Shown here: piece after piece, positions 47,825-58,891 of the stretch
Layout of the letters: each line of letters begins with the position of its first letter
Position numbering within the stretch: the first letter of the stretch is position 1
From: Holothuria scabra
Taxonomy: Eukaryota > Echinodermata > Holothuroidea > Aspidochirotida > Holothuriidae
Length of the DNA: 64,000 nt
NCBI GenBank assembly: GCA_037179385.1
Contig: CM074187.1
Coordinates: 45,976,879 to 46,040,878, forward strand
Direction: 5' to 3'
The notes under the pieces: model-generated
What the model was told of the DNA's origin: nothing
Seen by the model: the letters and a program-made list of their open reading frames with translations, nothing else
The model's database searches: none
Program-made: the position numbers and the translations under genes

Positions 47825-48440
47825 TTTTTTTTTGAGTATTAGTACCTTTCTCCAACAGCCCGGGAGATAACCTCTTTCGGAGGAAAATGAATTTTCACCC
47901 TATCGGGGGATTATTTTGCCATGGGTGGCGCCATTTTCAAATATCTTCCACGATGCATTGCGCTCCTACCGCGCAAATTCAACGGAGATAACGTTCAAAA
48001 CAGCCTTGCAATTTTTATCGATTTTAGGAAAGAAAAATTCGGGCATTTAAAAAAACTCTGTAGATAGGGGAGTAAAAAAGCCTCGTCATGTTTGGTTGTT
48101 CACCACGCCGATTTTGAGAAATCGAGCAATTTTGCTACGGTCTTTGTCCTAAGCTTAATTTATAGACTCCACGCAGCCGCAAGTTTTGTACACCATTTTC
48201 ACTTAAAGGTGTGCAAGTGGGTCGTGTCAACACATATGTTTGTAAGTTCGTAGTTGAAGGTCCATGGTAATTTGTTTTTATGTCTAAACTATTACCTCAC
48301 AATGGAATATTCACACATTTATTAAACAATTCGACCACTGTGAAGAGTTAGACACCAAGTGCTCATAAATATTCATATCATTGAGACAGGCAATTTTCCC
48401 CCAATCGGAGTAATACTCATTTTCTCCCAAAAGGGGTTAT
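47825..48440. repeat. possible large MITE, uncertain
   Basis: GAGTATTAGTACC with GGGAGATAACCTC near the left and AGTAATACTCATTTTCTCCC with GGGGTTATCT near the right look related, and the interior is GC-richer than its flanks (CATGGGTGGCGCCATTTTC). The terminal symmetry is weak and no second copy was found here. Confidence 0.25.
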
Positions 48441-48982
48441 CTGCCGAATTGTCCAAGTTATCTTATGCTGCGGAGATTGCGTGACTAAGCAACCCTTACT
48501 CACATCCCTAGAATATTTTCATATTAGAATCAAAAGTTGAAACATACCTCACTTAAAAACTGGAATTGATTCTTAATGATCTCTGTCAGATATCTTCGCA
48601 TCCTTACAGGATCGGTAGAGTCCATTTTTTTTTAAATTAAGTGTGCTTAAATGTTCTTTAACCTGTAGCCAAGTCGCTAGCAACGAGGGGCTCGATTCGG
48701 CATATGCTCCATAGAATAAATTATTTTAATAAGTCTTTGAAATCATAAACGAATACCTAAATATGCCATTTCAGCTTTTAACCTTCAAGGCTAATTCTGG
48801 GGAAAATTTCGCGCCATTTTACGTTGTTACGACTGTCATATTGCTGGACGCGCTAGAACTTAATTCTTGCAATTTATGTTAAGGACTTTAAAACACCTTT
48901 TGCCCTTAAAATCCAACGGGCACAAGTAGGGCTTGCAATATATGGCAGGGCCTAAGGAATAAGTGAAATTGTGGTCACATAC

Positions 48983-49025
48983 CTGCAGGTGGGGTAAATG
49001 TACCGACATTTGGCCTAGACCATTT
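48983..49025 (-). CDS. candidate upstream exon of the membrane-protein gene
   Basis: Strong acceptor CTCCTCTTTCTACATTGTAG and strong donor CTGCAG/gtatgt bracket 14 codons KWSRPNVGTFTPPA plus one base (G). Joined to 45203-45249 the phase is kept (G+TT, Val). NVGTFTPPA recalls the tGtFtaP turn of C1q domains, but the rest of that fold is absent, so this is not claimed. Confidence 0.3.
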
Positions 49026-49029
49026 CTAC

Positions 49030-50149
49030 AATGTAGAAAGAGGAGTCTCTTTGAAAATGACCACTGGTGTCCATTGAATTGATGCACGAGTATTCATCAT
49101 ATACATCAAAAAGAAAATTATTTCCCCAATTCTTTCTAGCTGGCACTTAATTGTCAGAAGTTGAAACCAGAAGGTTTGGAATACGAGGTATCGTAAATCT
49201 CAAGTTGACCAAATCAAACCAATCATTGTCAAAGTCACACTTCCGGTTTTCGTTTGGTTGTCCGTAGTACTTGTTTACCTATGGTGATCCGAAAAGTTCA
49301 AATAGAGGGCGTCATAACGATTTCATTGAAACTGCCTGCGAGGACCTGAGTACAACATTCATCCCGGCATATACGAAACAAAACGAAACGGCAGTATGGC
49401 AACAGATGAATATGTTTTCCCTTCAAAATCAATAATTGTTCAGTTACAATTATAATTGCTTGAAGTGTGTAAATTTGTCAGTATAAAGATAGTCTTCGAT
49501 TTTTACATTTTCAAGAGTAGATAAGGTTTCTGAGACGAGTTTGAAATAACAGAAAGCGGATAATATTTTACTGAAAATTCTGGAAACTTTGGTTTAGTCT
49601 TTTTCATTGTCAATCACCATAATCTAAGAAAATAATCAGCGTTTTATGAGATCGAGGGTAAAGGTACTTTTCACTAACGTTTTTATTTGTTTGATTGGTT
49701 GCCAAGTGGGAAATTGATTGGTTGCCAAGTGGGAAATGAAAAAAAAATAATGGGATGTCTCCTGAACATTGAAGGAGAGTAACCTATTCGTCAAGGGATA
49801 AATTCACTCATGGCGTCCTCAATTGACGCGTTTCTGATTCATGCCATGCTGCCTCTTACCTACCCGGCGTGTAGCGGATTCTTTCTCAGCTCCTCAGCTT
49901 GAAACAGGGACATGACTGAACATGGAATATGTCGTAAAGCCTGTTTCACAGGCGTCCTCTTACCACACGGAAGATGGTAAGCAAGCGAACATCCCCTCTA
50001 TCTGTAATTCAATGACGAGAGCTTCATGGTCACAATACTAAATAAAGAAAGATCAACATCATGACTTATTGAAATCGGTGAAAAACTTCCTTAAATGAAA
50101 ATTTAGTAACAAAAAATAAATACTGTTTAAAAAAAATCCACGAATTTTA
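49030..50149. other. no confirmed gene
   Basis: Isolated strong splice signals occur near 49.86 kb (minus donor) and around 49950-49975 (plus, 25-nt exon ASSYHTED), but none could be chained to a called exon. An ATG in good context at 49395 (MATDEYVFPSKS) reaches a stop without a donor. Confidence 0.35.
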
Positions 50150-50420
50150 TATGTTATCGTCCCCTTTGTGAAAGGCAATACAGGCTAGTAAACTTGTCCA
50201 CCCGAGGGTGATTCAGTGCGGTGGGCGACAGATACCGAGTAGACTGGGCAAGTTGGCGCAAGCCAATGCAAGTGAAAGAAAATACCTGGAGAAAAATCCT
50301 AGTACTTCCAGCGAGATTTGAACCCATGCTGGAAAAGACCACTCGGCGACCCTCGAGTGGAGTTACTCTTTGACGTAGGTTTTCAGTTTCAGAGATTGAG
50401 GAAGGCTTCAACCTTTGCAT
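50150..50420 (-). mobile_element. possible tRNA-derived SINE of another family
   Basis: On the minus strand GTCGCCGAGTGGTC is A-box-like and GGGTTCAAATC is B-box-like, but they are only about 13 bp apart, shorter than in a tRNA. The GC-rich body that follows includes a palindrome-rich CCACCCGAGGGTG. No second copy is present to confirm a SINE. The 90-codon frame across it has no resemblance to a protein family. Confidence 0.35.
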
Positions 50421-52394
50421 TTTCAATGTGGAGTATAACTCCAGATTTAGTACTTCGACTCGAGTCTAAACTGCGGGACTTTTCCACCTTTCATTAGACT
50501 AGGAATTGGACCCTGACAGAAGGTGTTGGAATTGGTCAGGAAAATGCTACAGTAAATTCGGATTCCTACGGGGTCCATTTTACTGTAAACGTAAATCAGT
50601 AAAGATAAACGCTTGTTACTGATACTCTTGTTAAATGATCCAGTAGAGTCAAATCAATTTCATTGAGGGCGGAGAAAAACAGAAAACGTTTTTGTATACC
50701 GAAAAAACATTTGCTTGATCTGTTGATAGCCCATACATTGTCAAACGAGTAGACTGGGAATTCACCCGGAATGATAGTCACTAGAATAGAAATTAGCTCC
50801 GGATCAGGTTATGTGAACTCGGTTTAGCCTCAAAATTATTGTATGATAAACTCACGTTTTTGTTCATGTTACTGTTTTCTTTTCCCCATACTTTTTGATC
50901 TTTGTAAAATATTTTCATCCCTTATTTCTGGTTCATCATATTTTTTCTGAAAGGGGACTAATGATTTCATGAAACTTGTAATTTTTCAAGTTACCTCATC
51001 CGCCCAATCTTCCAAATTTTATGGGCAGTTTAGAAACTCTGCAATAAAATTTGACTTGTCTATAGATTATCAGATCATGTTGAAATTGACATTAACATGA
51101 TCTACCTACAATCCAGTCCAGCCCTTTCATGAATAACAAAAGAGAAGTCTATCCTGCATTCAATGAATGCGGCTAACAATACTGAAATGAGATATATGCA
51201 AACAAGTATACTAAAGAATGCTTGGGTGTAAGTGAGGCTAGCTTTATTGTTACAGTTAAACAATACCGGCCTAGACATGTAAAGATGTAGGATGCTCAGT
51301 GTGTATAGGTGGTGTTCGCGTGGTAGGCCTATTCGTCCGAATCAAGCTCAGTACACTAGGCCAGGCATATTGCGAAAGGATAGAAAGATGTTCTACTAAT
51401 AAGTTTGTCACTTATGGAAATCATTGCCACTAACTGGAGAAGCTTCGAAATAGTGGATAAAGTAAAATGACATTTTCATATAATCAGGTAAGCTAGCCAT
51501 GAATGATGACTGACTATAGACTGAAAATGGTTTAAACAAACCCTAGCACCTTGATGCTTGCTTTAAAAATACTTTAAGGTTCCTGCAATGGAATACTGAC
51601 AAACTTTCGTTAGGATCGTTTTTTTTTTAGCTATTCAGGTAAATTCTGAACCAAAGTTACCACACAAACTAGGTTGTTTTCGTTTTAGTATCTCAGTTTT
51701 ACGGTATTGTAACCCGAAATGATTTTGGGGGAGTTTTTAAAGTTTTAGCCTGGAGTGGAAGACAGCTCGCGAAATGTTCCTTGAATAACAAGTTTAAGAC
51801 ACCGTTATAGATTGGCTAAATTTAACGCAGAAACAATGATGAGGATGTTCAAACTTGTAGCCAAAGTCGTAACAAATAGTCTAAAAATAGCAACCCTACC
51901 GGAAAAGCAAGCTTTTCTTATCCCGTATGAATGAATCACTTGTCTAACTGCCTCGCCCTGATTCCCTTCTAAATTTACCGGTTAATGATTTCCTATCAAT
52001 TTTAAAATCATGCAACCTAATAAAGTTGTAGTTCAATTAAGGTATCGATTTTAATTATGATTTACGCCCATAGAACTATATCTATGTTGGCGCAATTTGT
52101 TTTTCTTGATGTAGTAAATGTCAATTTTATAATCACGATAGTTATTCTACCATCTAAGTTTACAGAAGCCAAGCAATGTATTTCATGCATGGCCAACATT
52201 CATTAAATAACCTTAATATGTGTCGAACGCTTTGTATACAGGTCTAAACTATGAAAGACCTTAAAATATTATTTTAAACATGTATTTACTTAAACCATAA
52301 AAGGCAACAGTTCCCTATGTTTCCTTTAAAACTCTAGCTACGTCCTATAGATACCGTTTATATTATAAATCAATGAGCCTCTTAATTTTCACTG
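50421..52394. other. no gene seen
   Basis: AT-rich sequence without a splice-supported frame or recognised repeat. A donor near 51488 follows a seven-codon ATG frame and is not called. Confidence 0.45.
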
Positions 52395-52500
52395 TACTAC
52401 TACTGAAAAATAGTGTCACATGACCTTCTCAAGAGCCAATCCTGAAATAGGGCAGAGTATTCTAATCCACCTTAGGGTGATTGCATTTTTCCTTTAAAAT
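52395..52500 (+). repeat. interspersed repeat R2, diverged
   Basis: GTCACATGACCTTCTCAAGAG, CCAATCCTGAAATAGG and ATTTTTCCTTTAAA match R2 order and spacing. Confidence 0.45.
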
Positions 52501-52686
52501 ACAAAACAAAACAAAGCAACACGGAACATACGTGAGTTTATCAGACGACTCATTCGGTATGAACAAGAGTAAAATCCGAAGTAGGAAAACTTGACAATCA
52601 AACCACTAGTCAAGAAAACGCCCTTTACATTTAATTTCAAACTAAATTCGACTCTTCTCTCACTAGACTATTGCAGTGCTAATTAA

Positions 52687-54045
52687 TTACGGAGCTCCTA
52701 AAGTGCCAGTCTGCATGTCATGATGGTGAGATAATTTATCTGACCAAGTTATCATCTTTTCCCTACGAAGTCGACATGGTGAGATATTTTATGTTACCAT
52801 GTCGACATCCTAATTTAGGAAGTCGGTAGGGTGAGATAATTTATGACACCATGTCGACATCTTTTGCGTAGGAAGTCGAGATGGTGAGATAATATATCTT
52901 ACCATGTCAACATCCTAATTTAGGAAGTCGACATGGTGATATAATTTATGTTGCCATGTCAACATCCTCATTTAGGAAGTCGGCATGGTGAGATAATTTA
53001 TGACACCATGTCGACATCTTTTGCTTAGGAAGTCGACATGGTGAGATAATTTATCTTACCATGTCAACATCCCAATTTAGGAAGTCGGCATGGTGAGATA
53101 ATTTATGACACCATGTTGACATCTTTTGCTTAGGAAGTCGACATGGTGAGATAATTTATGTCACCATGTTGACATCTTTTGCTCAGGAAGTCGACATGGT
53201 GGGATAACTTCAACTATATATGCCTATGTATAGCCAGTTGCCCCAGGCGCGGATCCAGACATTCCAAAAGGGGGGCAGCTGACTTAAGAGAAAGCATCGA
53301 AGTGAGTGAGTTGCACTGCTTATTTCCCGTATGTTTTATTGTTGATCTGGCCTTAAAGCCCCCCCCCCCGGAGCCACGTCTGGGCTGTCCGCATGCCAGA
53401 GTGCATTTAGTGCACTATATATACATGTGCGCGCAGTTCATAGTATGATGTCCGTGTATGCATCACAGTCATGTATACTGTACGTATATACGCACACCTA
53501 CTGTACGGATTGCTTTGTCTTGTATATGCACACTTACAGAAAATCCCGGCGTACGATCACGAAATGCACCCTGGCTAACATGCAGCATGCAGTGTCGGAC
53601 ACTGAGTGCATATACATAGACGTACTTAGTTGAAATTATCTCACCATGTCGACTTCCTAAGCAAAGGATGTCGACATGGTAACATAAATTACCTCATCAT
53701 GTCGACTTGCTAAGCAAAGGATGTCGACATGGTAACATCTCACCATGTCGACTTCCTAAATTAGGATGTTGACATGGTAACATAAATTATCTCACCATGT
53801 CGACTTCCTAAATTAGGATGTTGACATGGTTACATGAATTATCTCACCATGCCGACTTCCTAAACACAGGATGTAGACATGGCAAGATGAATTATCTCAA
53901 CATGTCGACTTCCTAAGCAAAGGATGTCGACATGGTAAGGTAAATTATTTAAACATGTCGACTTCTTAAGGAAAAGATGACAACTTGGTCAGATAAATTA
54001 TCTCACCATCATGACATGCAGACTGGCACTTTAGGAGCTCCGTAA
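52687..54045. mobile_element. 1359-bp foldback element of self-palindromic units
   Basis: The ends TTACGGAGCTCCTAAAGTGC and its exact reverse complement lie between exact ATTAA duplications at 52682-52686 and 54046-54050. Each arm (about 52727-53212 and 53625-54000) is an array of roughly 50-55 bp units of the form GTCGACATGGTGAGATAATT-TATG-ACCATGTCGAC, joined by CTAATTTAGGAA or TTTTGCTTAGGAA spacers. Each unit is itself palindromic and the two arms are inverted to each other. The centre (53213-53625) is unrelated. No transposase was found. Confidence 0.85.
53225..53620. other. central segment of the foldback element
   Basis: Between the arms lies GC-richer sequence beginning near CAGGCGCGGATCCAGACATTCC with a C-run near 53360, resembling a GGATCCGCCACTG-type hAT-like fragment such as that at 42925. 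Open frames here (53179-53448, 53427-53633) have no recognisable product. Confidence 0.4.
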
Positions 54046-54050
54046 ATTAA

Positions 54051-54784
54051 TAATCAAGTGTCATTACTCATTTGGCTCTGTGTTCAGCATTCCATGTACT
54101 TCGGGACTGCTATGAGATGCATACCATTGAAATAAAGGGGCGAAAATACCAGGGGCGAATCCTCCGTTTTACGAAATATGAGGGGTGGTAATTTAGTAAG
54201 AGCAATATTCGAAACTACCAGCTTGACGGATATGCACGAAGTCAGGACGGGCCTCTGTACTCCCTAATCAACATGTATACTTGTATGTATACTGGGGAGG
54301 ATTCTAACGGGAGGAAACCTTTTAGGAGGGCTGAGATACAAAATGTTGCTTTATTTGAAACATTTTGAAACATTTAAACACTCATGAGGGCCAGTAGAAG
54401 GTTCACTCCTTTTGTCCGGACAAACTCAATCAGACCACTTCTGAGAGATTTCCCCCTACTAGCTGATATCACCCTACTCCTGCCAGGGGTGGATGACATG
54501 ACCCTTTGCCCACGTTACCAAAGCTGGAGCCCCCTCTAATGAAATTTGTAATTGTAAAGACTGTTGCATGATCTACTTTGGTGTGATTGCCCGATTGGTC
54601 TCTATCCATGGGAGGAAATGTGATATCCAAATGCTCTAGATTGCTCCCCGAAGGATAAAGAGAGAAAAAAAGATGCGGTTCCTGGAATTACAATGGACGT
54701 CGATGACCACAAATGGCCCGCTGGCCGACCCTTCGAAACGTAGTATGACCAGAGATGTAATCAAGCCTCTCTTGTCTTGTCAGA
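54051..54784. other. no gene seen
   Basis: Nothing recognised. Confidence 0.45.
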
Positions 54785-55010
54785 TCAAGTAAAGTCATCT
54801 GCAGCTATTTTAGCGACTTGAGTCAACAGTTTTGAGTAGTGAGACTTTAGGGTCGCGACTTGATTGTAAGTCTGGTGTAAGTTGTCAATTAGAAGGGAGA
54901 TGCAGTCATCCCAATTTAAATAATATAGTTCATTATCCTGTTTCATGATTGGCTGTTGAGAAATACGTGGCAATATTTTTCTACTCAGTTTTGAAATTTA
55001 CTAACTACTT
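54785..55010 (-). repeat. interspersed repeat R2, inverted, with extension
   Basis: TCATCCCAATTTAAATAATA, CCTGTTTCATGATTGGCTG and TTGAGAAATACG match R2. A 62-codon minus frame crosses it (ending QVAKIAADDFT) and looks helical, but its first half shares the SQQP-KQD string of the 43460 copy, so it is treated as repeat-derived. Confidence 0.5.
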
Positions 55011-55173
55011 AGTTGACCTTGAATATGCAATATTGAAGTCATAAAATGTTACGAAAGACACTGTAAAGAGAAGTTCGCAAGCCATGAAGAAAATGAGATT
55101 TACTGCTCTTGCCGTTTTGAGTAATAACGGCAGTTCTTGGTCTCGAGACAGATAATATGCTAAGGATTCCAAT

Positions 55174-55597
55174 TAGCTACTTAGGTAATTCGTTGCCGCT
55201 TGGAATTATGGGATACAGCGTGGGATAAACAAACCCAGCTCAGCACATAGTGTACGGTGTTCCCTTGTTCCCGTCAGTACGAACACAGAACGCCATCTAC
55301 CATCTAAGTGTGTAGCCATCTCTAACAAAATAGGGGTCTCAGTCCTACTTAGCGGTAAATTAAAAGCCACTAGTCTTTTACACCACACAGACAATTTAGA
55401 CACAATCACTGCACTGAACCACACTTGAGATCCCTCAGTATGTTCTTTATGATTTAAAAGGAATGATTTCAAGAAATATTCATGCAAATTCAAATTTTGA
55501 AAACACGTGTTGTGGGTGCGGGATTGGTTGTTTATCCCGACGATTTGAAAGATGTGCGCATGTGCATAGTAGCCACCAAAACGAATTGCCGAACTAA
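55174..55597 (-). mobile_element. MITE with AAGCGAGTTCGG ends, inverted copy
   Basis: GGTAATTCGTTGCC, GGAATTATGGGATACAGCGTG, GTGCGGGATTGGTTGTTTATC and GAATTGCCGAACT correspond in reverse order to 58487-58891. The 95-codon frame inside is repeat-derived. Confidence 0.65.
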
Positions 55598-55859
55598 ATT
55601 ACTGGAATTAAAAAAAGTTCCATCTCTGTCAGAAAATTCTGACCTATTGATTTAAGTTAAAGGGTGAATCTCCTTATCCAAGGCAACTAGTTTAAACAAC
55701 TAAATTATTTCTAAACCCTTCGAAAGTATACGTGGTCCCATTTCTGTCTTTGTTCAGAAACATGTATACTGTATGAAGGCAGACGATCATCACTATGAGG
55801 TACATATTTGATAGGGAAAAAGCAAAATTCTTTATTGGTACCCTTTGATTGATATTATT

Positions 55860-55905
55860 GATTCCTTGCCATAGGCAGGCAAGGAATCTATGCGATGGTG
55901 ATGTC

Positions 55906-55944
<39 letters not shown>

Positions 55945-56801
55945 TTTGTGACACTTGTAAACACGATATCTTAAGATAGGATTGACCGACACTTTTCATA
56001 CTTGGCATATATATTTGTCATGTTGAGAGAAAGAACCCTATTGTTTTTGGTAGAGGTCAAAGGTCATTTGAGGTCACCAGCGATAAAATTGCGAAAACAC
56101 CAAAAATGGCTTGTAAACACGATATCTTCAGATAGAAGTGACCGACACTTTTCATACTTGGTTTATAGGTTTGTCATGTTGAGAGGAAGAGCCCTTTCGT
56201 TTTTAATCGAGGTCAAAGGTCATTTGAGTTCATCAGCTGTAAAATTGCGAAAACGCCGAAAATGGTTTGTAAACACGATATATCCAGATAGGATTGACCA
56301 ACACTCTTTATACTTGGTATATATATGTGTGATATTGAGAGGAGAAAGTTTATTGTTTTTGGTAGAGGTCAAAGGTCATTTGAGGTCACCAGCGGTAAAA
56401 TTGCGAAAACTTCGAAAATGGCTTGTAAACATGATATCTTTAGATAGGAGTGACTGACACTTCTCATACGCAGTATATCGGTTTTTCATGTTGAGGGGAA
56501 GAACCATATTGTTTTTGGTAGAAGTCAAAGGTCATTTGAGGTCACCAGCGGTAAAAATGAGAAAACACCGAAAATGGCTTGTAAACATGATATCTTTAGA
56601 TAGGAGTGACCGATAATCTTCATGTTAGGTATATAGATTTGACATGTTGAGAGAAAGAAGCCTATTGTTTTTGGTAGAGGTCAAATGTCATTTGAGGTCA
56701 GCAGCAGTAAAACTGCGAAAATTCTGTGCCTAAAATGTTAACAAAAATCTATCAAACACTGTCAATTTGAAAGCAGGTAAGGTATTTGATGGCAAGGAAT
56801 C
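55860..56801 (+). mobile_element. hairpin-tipped element: TG microsatellite plus five 156-bp tandem units
   Basis: It starts with the perfect 11-bp hairpin GATTCCTTGCC-ATAGGCA-GGCAAGGAATC (55860-55888), then a TG microsatellite (about 55909-55940). Tandem units follow from TTGTAAACACGATATC at 55955, 56111, 56267, 56423 and 56579: exactly 156 bp apart. It ends with another GGCAAGGAATC at 56791-56801. Each unit includes AGGTCAAAGGTCATTTGAGG or a variant. A 151-codon frame through the units is periodic and not a gene. A second copy begins at 63444. Confidence 0.85.
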
Positions 56802-57162
56802 ACTAAGCCTTTTGGCTTTCTGGTATTCAAAACATGTAGCGTACTTCAAATGACACAGCTGTAACAGAAAGTGTTTAGTCCTTGCATCCTCATCAAAACT
56901 TAGCATTAATAATAACCTAAGGGTTTTCAAGCAGTAATGGGTAGTAATGGAGCGACGCCCACTGGCGGGCAAAAAGAAAACGTGAACAGTAGTCATCACG
57001 TCGGTCGCAAGCTGCTTCTCAGCTAGCTTTGCGCACTACACTAGGTCTTGTCTTTTAAAAGGGGTGGAGTTTGTGACGTCATTGAAAGCACCCTATAGAC
57101 GAATCCGATTGTAAAACCGTCGTAATTTTATCGTCTATCCTCATATTCAGTGAAAATCGCAG
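56802..57162. other. no gene; segment shared with 62.3 kb
   Basis: TAGACGAATCCGATT at 57095 and the following CCTCATATTCAGTGAAAATC resemble, inverted, sequence at 62180-62320. This is a probable repeat edge that runs up to the acceptor of the next exon. Confidence 0.4.
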
Positions 57163-57315
57163 GAAACATGGTGTGGTATCCCACGATAATGCATGGTAGT
57201 TTAGTGTGCAATCACTCAATGAGACAGTGGAGCAAAGAATTTGAAAGCCTAAAGCTAATGAATCCCAGTTACGCCCGACCATCACTTGACTATTCGGACG
57301 AATTTTCCCTCAAAG
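57163..57315 (+). CDS. candidate exon of a plus-strand gene
   Basis: Acceptor TTCAGTGAAAATCGCAG, two bases, 50 codons, one base, donor CTCAAAG/gtaata. The product NMVWYPTIMHGSLVCNHSMR then QWSKEFESLKLMNPSYARPS and LDYSDEFSLK has mixed polar composition suggesting real coding sequence. The ATG at 57168 could be an internal Met or a start. It leaves one base, matching 57931-57968. No domain is recognised. The acceptor lies inside a possible repeat edge, so exonisation of repeat DNA is possible. Confidence 0.45.
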
Positions 57316-57930
57316 GTAATATTTTGATTACAATAGGCCATAATGTGTAAAAGGCCCATCAGAAGTCCACAACACTCTTATGCATGTTGCATGTACAACC
57401 TGATGTAGTAAACATCGTCAACATCCTTTACTGCGACATTACTCAAAGAAAAGTCACCAATTAAGAATTTGGTTTCCCAAAACCAAAAATTTAAAACACA
57501 AATCCTTGCATCCAACCTTGTCGTTGCAAACAGTATGGCGCCACCACTTCAAAGAAGTACTTGAACGTGTTGGTTGCTTGTGGGTTCTAATGGTAAAAGG
57601 CAAGAGCGCCTCCATTCAGTGATAACATTTCAAATAAAACGGATGAGACCTGTCTCTGACAGGTTACCTAGAGTTCACCATAACTAGTGAGCTGTACTCC
57701 ATCGACCGACAGTTCCTTGATGTGACCTCATGAAGGAACTAACCTTTTATCATCCTCACCCACAATCATAACTTGAAGCAAATCAGTCAGATCAGATCTT
57801 TACAATTATGAAAAGGAAACGTTTGTTTAATTTATTTGAAAAAGATAGATGACAAATTGTGAAAACAGTACAGACGAAATTAAAAGCAACGTATTGAGTT
57901 TATGGAAGTTGATTAAAATAATTTCTACAG
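57316..57930. other. proposed intron
   Basis: No repeat or frame recognised between the two proposed exons. Confidence 0.35.
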
Positions 57931-57968
57931 GCGGGCTCTCGAATAACAATGGCGCTTCCCCTGTCTAA
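57931..57968 (+). CDS. candidate terminal exon of the same gene
   Basis: Acceptor AATAATTTCTACAG opens GC plus 11 codons (GLSNNNGASPV) and TAA. With the preceding exon it joins as G+GC (Gly). A different frame from the same acceptor is also open for 17 codons (AGSRITMALPLSNWETS), so phase is the only discriminator. No AATAAA is seen nearby. Confidence 0.3.
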
Positions 57969-58244
57969 TTGGGAGACTTCGTAAACTACAGGCAAATATA
58001 AGAGGCCTGTGTGTGAAACTAAGCTTTACCTCATCAATTAAACAAATTCGTGTGGTGTTTGCTTTTCGAGAGTGATTCAGAGGAAGAATACTTGTGTTTT
58101 TAACTTAAGCAAGCAGACATTATCCCGTCGTCCCTTGATAAAAACAATTTTCAATATTTCACTTAGTGTTGGTCTTGAAATAAATGGGCCTTCGTAGGGA
58201 CTTTGAATTTTGTAACAGCCTAGAAAGGAGTTTAATGTGTTATT

Positions 58245-58486
58245 TATCACTCAGACAGCTCCGATTCTCCTAACCTACTTACTTCAAGCCCCCCCCCCCC
58301 CTCCCTCGACAACCGTCAAAAATTCATCCCCATCCAGAGACAAGACTTGATTACAGTTTTTGCCTTCCGGACATACCCTGTTGAGTATGCAAGGCACCAA
58401 GTGTGTCATCGAATCACCCCCAGTACATGCTGTGCAATATGAACTGCTATGTTTTTAATAACAATGTCAATCACAGAGCTATACCA
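58245..58486 (+). repeat. interspersed repeat R1, split by a MITE
   Basis: CCGATTCTCCTAACCTACTTAC through CAATCACAGAGCTATACC matches R1; the family resumes at 58892 with TGAGAATTGTTGAAGACTACTG. The intervening element therefore inserted into R1. Confidence 0.65.
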
Positions 58487-58891
58487 ATAAGCGAGTTCGG
58501 TAATTCGTTTAAGTGGCTATGCACATGCGCACATCCTCCAAATCATCGGGATAAACAAACCAATCCCGCACCTACAACACGTATTCCAAGATTTGAGTTT
58601 ACATGAAAATTTCGTGAAATAATTCTTTATTAATCCATCCATAATATAGGGAGGGATTACATGTGTGGTCTTGTGCTGTGTCTCAGTTTCCCTTTTGGTG
58701 TAAATATTTGCATTTTAATCTTCATGAAGTAGGACTGAGACCCCTATTTTCGTTCGTTGGCTAGACACTTGGTGTTGTATGTACGAACGTGACGAAAACG
58801 AGAACGCTGTAGGCTACGTGCTGAACTCGGTTGTATATCCCACGCTATGTCCCACAATTCCATGTGGCAACGAGTTACCGAACTCGCTTAT
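58487..58891 (+). mobile_element. MITE with ATAAGCGAGTTCGG ends, best copy, 405 bp
   Basis: ATAAGCGAGTTCGGTAATTCG and CGAGTTACCGAACTCGCTTAT are inverted termini of about 20 bp with one mismatch. Relatives are at 13864-14241 and 55174-55597. The duplication at the target is too short or decayed to read. Confidence 0.75.

Noticed and set aside
48983..49025. C1q domain fragment (NVGTFTPPA)
   Set aside because: Only one short turn matches; the rest of a C1q domain is not present nearby. A follow-on acceptor would need a 31-bp intron.
52727..53212. CRISPR-like regular array of palindromic repeats and spacers
   Set aside because: Spacers are only two recurring types, the units are inverted in a second array, the whole lies between TIRs with a target duplication, and the genome is eukaryotic. 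It is a foldback element.
56002..56457. 151-codon open frame
   Set aside because: It repeats every 52 codons because it runs through 156-bp tandem units; 156 is a multiple of three, so a frame open in one unit stays open.
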